Shown here: positions 61,971-64,000 of the stretch, piece after piece
Numbering within the stretch: position 1 is the first letter of the stretch
Layout: each line of letters begins with the position of its first letter
NCBI GenBank assembly: GCA_964019425.1
Contig: OZ025800.1
Coordinates: forward strand, 1,207,001 to 1,271,000
Direction: 5' to 3'
DNA from: Flectonema sp. DT1601
Lineage: Eukaryota > Euglenozoa > Diplonemea > Diplonemida > Diplonemidae
DNA: 64,000 bases
Position numbers and translations under genes: made by a program
Notes under the pieces: generated by a model
What the model was told of the DNA's origin: nothing
Seen by the model: only the letters and a program-made list of their open reading frames with translations
Database searches by the model: none

Positions 61971-63247
61971 ATGACATCTCCACCAAGTGACCTGCAGGGT
62001 GACCAAGATTACAGAAAACAATGGAATGTGACCGTAGCCGAGATCGCAGCAATCAAAGAGATTCAGATGGCAGAAATTAAAGGGAAAAACCTCAGCGAAG
62101 AACAAAAGGGAATTAAAGCGTTAGCAGAAATGAATGATGGTAACCTTGTCAACTACCTTAAGAAACTAGAGGAGAAAGAGAAAGAATACATGAAGCTGTT
62201 GAAGCCTACTGAGGTATACCTCTTTACTTTTTTCTTTCTACGCATTTCGGGGTAAACCTGTCTGAACGGGTCCGACCTTTTTTTGTATTGGTCACATACC
62301 TTTTTACTTTTTCTTTGTATACCTTTACTTTTTTTCTTACGCATGTATCGAGGTTCAAAAAGCAATTTCAGAGAAAAGGTTAAGATCAATCAGTACAGAT
62401 AATGAACCTTGTCTGAACGGGTCCAACCTTTTTTTGTGTTACTCACCCAATAAATCAATCCTAACAGAAAACACACAACAAAACCGAACATGAATTGCCA
62501 GAAGGTTATGAATTGGCACCGGTATTGCGTGCGAGAGGAATCGACCCCACCATATTTAACCGATCACGCACTGCATCCACAAAAGCAACAGATCTTTGGC
62601 CCTCCTTGATTCCAAATAAATGCGAAGTCTGCGGGGCTACTGAAGGGGTTACTCGTGCCCATATTATTCGTGAGAGGAATGATGCTAAGCGACTGCAGTT
62701 AGACTATGACTCTAACAAGAATGTTCTCTTACTTTGTGGGACTAGGGATACATATCGGTCAAAAGATCCTCCGAAATCTTGGAAATGCCATGCGATGTTT
62801 GACAGAATGATAATGTCATTTCTGCATGTACCTAATGATGAAACCCAGACACAGTTTATTGTGATTGGAGGGCCTCATAACGGCAAGGTGGTAACATTCT
62901 CCCGCAGTCCACACCGACGTGCGATACATTCTCATTTTGAGCATTGTCGTTTGAATAATAGTTTCCGTCTTGCAGGGGACATAACCGTGAGGCTAGGGAC
63001 AGAGGACATGAAACCAACAGACCAAACAATTCAGAACTGGGCCGCCAATGTTACCCCTACTGATGGTCCCACAAAAATAAAGGAATCCAAGAAACATGAG
63101 GAGAAACGGGTGGATCCCAGCGACCCATCAGCAGGGAAGTTCACTTACAAGGAGTTCATCAACTTCTATGGTCAGAAAGATGGGGCTGCTACATGGAAAA
63201 AGGCAAAACCAAGAATAAGAAAGGGACACAATAAAAAAAAGAAGTGA
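61971..63247 (+). CDS. Header-exon protein with HNH nuclease domain
   Basis: Exons 61971-62213 and 62468-63247 (donor GAG|GTATAC, acceptor CTAACAG, phase 0) give 340 residues. Residues 1-81 form the coiled-coil header (DYRKQWNVTVAEIAAIKEI, then LSEEQKGIKALAEM). Exon 2 opens with KTHNKTEHE. An HNH-type zinc site follows: NKCEVCGATEGVTRAHII at about 131, NKNVLLLCG at about 160 and KCHAMFD at about 186. A Cys-x2-Cys, the A-H-I metal motif and a late Cys-His are as expected for HNH endonucleases that cut DNA. The C-terminus is Lys/Gly-rich, ending in a basic tail, possibly a nuclear signal. HNH is one of the nuclease types found on Crinkler-type proteins. The gene sits inside the repeat pair that also encloses the Polinton remnant. 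Confidence 0.75.
62214..62467 (+). repeat. Conserved family intron with internal duplication
   Basis: Two copies of the same block order: GTATACC...ACGCATTTCGGGGTAAACC...CTGTCTGAACGGGTCC at 62214-62295 and GTATACC...CTTACGCATG...CTTGTCTGAACGGGTCC at 62317-62447. The first resembles the 54866 intron closely. Each block keeps a good GTATAC donor. Confidence 0.8.
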
Positions 63248-64000
63248 TGTTAGCATGTTTGATAGTGGAGACAGATACAGCTTACAGTCATAGTATGTGG
63301 CAATCACCAACAGGCACCAGCATGTGAATGTCTTCAGTCTTCTGCAGATTTGTGTGTATTTGAAGAAATAATCTTAAGGTTTGGAAACTATGTACTGGAT
63401 GTTAATCTTTGAATGATCGGAAGTTCTAAGGGATGCCTGTGTTAACTCTTATTTATCCTTACAGATTCATAGTTGGAGGGCAAATTCCGACTGATGGGTT
63501 ATGTTGTCATTATCACCCAATCGACTTGGCTCGCTTCGCTCGCGCAAAGTTATTTTTCTTTTTGTTTTTCTGTTGTACTAATGCTAGCACGAAAACGACG
63601 GCTAGCTTATGATATAAAAGAGTCCATGGTTTCCCCCAATTTCCTTGGAACCCAAAAAATCCCCAATACTGGTAATAATATAACAAAGCCCGCAAACCCG
63701 CACTAGAGATACCCGCTCAGGCTCGCTTCGCTCACGCAAAGTTATTTATTTTTTGTTTTTCTGAATTAAACTTGTTTTTCCTTTGCCTAAGCATGCAAAA
63801 ATGAAAACGATGGCTAGGTTATAGTGGGTATGGGGCTTATTACAAGTTGCCCATTTTTAGCTTTCTGAACAACTTTATTTAACAACCAAGTCACCTCTGT
63901 TATTATTTTTTAAAAATATAAAAAAGCCCACGGTAGCCCCCAATTTCCTTGGAACCCAAAAAATCCTAGAATTCATTCAGGTAATTTTCCACCAAGCTTA
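63248..64000. other. Noncoding right end
   Basis: After the HNH gene there is no supported gene to the window end; most of it is the repeat cluster at 63525-63966. Confidence 0.55.
63525..63966 (+). repeat. Right repeat cluster of the bracketing pair
   Basis: GGCTCGCTTCGCTCGCGC at 63525 and GGCTCGCTTCGCTCACGC at 63719, each followed by CCCCCAATTTCCTTGGAACC (63633 and 63936). The segment 63689-63893 matches 57787-57970. So the right end holds two diverged tandem units and the left end one or two. Confidence 0.75.

Noticed and set aside
1-64000. CRISPR arrays, bacterial-style operons or ribosome binding sites
   Set aside because: None were seen; introns, WD40, SHIPPO and P450 genes show eukaryotic nuclear DNA.

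Overview
The window is nuclear DNA of a flagellated protist. Flagellar genes are present: a WDR90/POC16-type centriole protein with an N-terminal CFAP20 domain, and a SHIPPO-repeat protein. Several genes are split by short GT-AG introns (donors mostly GTATGT/GTATGA/GTTTGC) and the standard stop codons are used. Every gene I can support, across 64 kb, lies on the + strand. Almost every start codon has a CAG/AAG splice-acceptor-like site 2-70 bases upstream, usually after a T-rich stretch. One-way gene arrays with an acceptor before every gene suggest polycistronic transcription with spliced-leader trans-splicing, as in Euglenozoa. Frequent cis-introns would fit a diplonemid or euglenid better than a kinetoplastid. 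A DEK_C-like plus HMG-box protein also fits. This placement is inference: no spliced-leader gene or rRNA is in the window.

Region 1 (1-39.2 kb) is a housekeeping array. In order: a coiled-coil protein cut by the window edge; membrane trehalase; a small unknown protein; a ubiquitin-like/ankyrin protein; a zinc-ribbon/SH3-like protein; the 1663-residue WDR90/POC16 homologue; a divergent DEIH-box helicase; a basic coiled-coil protein; an N-myristoylated ubiquitin-like/WD40 protein; a four-exon DEK_C-HMG chromatin protein; a probable organellar protein with a 1.17-kb intron; TXNDC9; an unknown two-exon protein; the SHIPPO protein; DHX34; an RlmI-like mitochondrial methyltransferase homologue; a 55-residue ORF; and a cytochrome P450.

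Region 2 (40-46.8 kb) is one 2279-residue gene. About twelve tandem DOMON-like domains are joined to a ferric reductase/NADPH oxidase-type module. Nine of the domains form three almost identical 1311-bp higher-order repeats.

Region 3 (48.8-64 kb) is accessory and mobile. It holds three genes plus one fragment of a Crinkler/RHS-like family. Each has a related coiled-coil header exon, and a closely related intron lies next to the header. The downstream modules differ: a P-loop NTPase with a restriction-endonuclease-like domain, an HNH nuclease, and 25-residue leucine-rich repeats. Between them lie a frameshifted beta-rich protein gene with a duplicated exon and the decayed remains of a Polinton/Maverick-type element (integrase C-terminus, small zinc-finger protein, broken protein-primed DNA polymerase B). 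Direct repeats bracket the Polinton remnant and the HNH gene together. The header exon and conserved intron look like a cassette that has been joined to different effector domains. That, with the mobile DNA around it, is the most interesting feature of the window.
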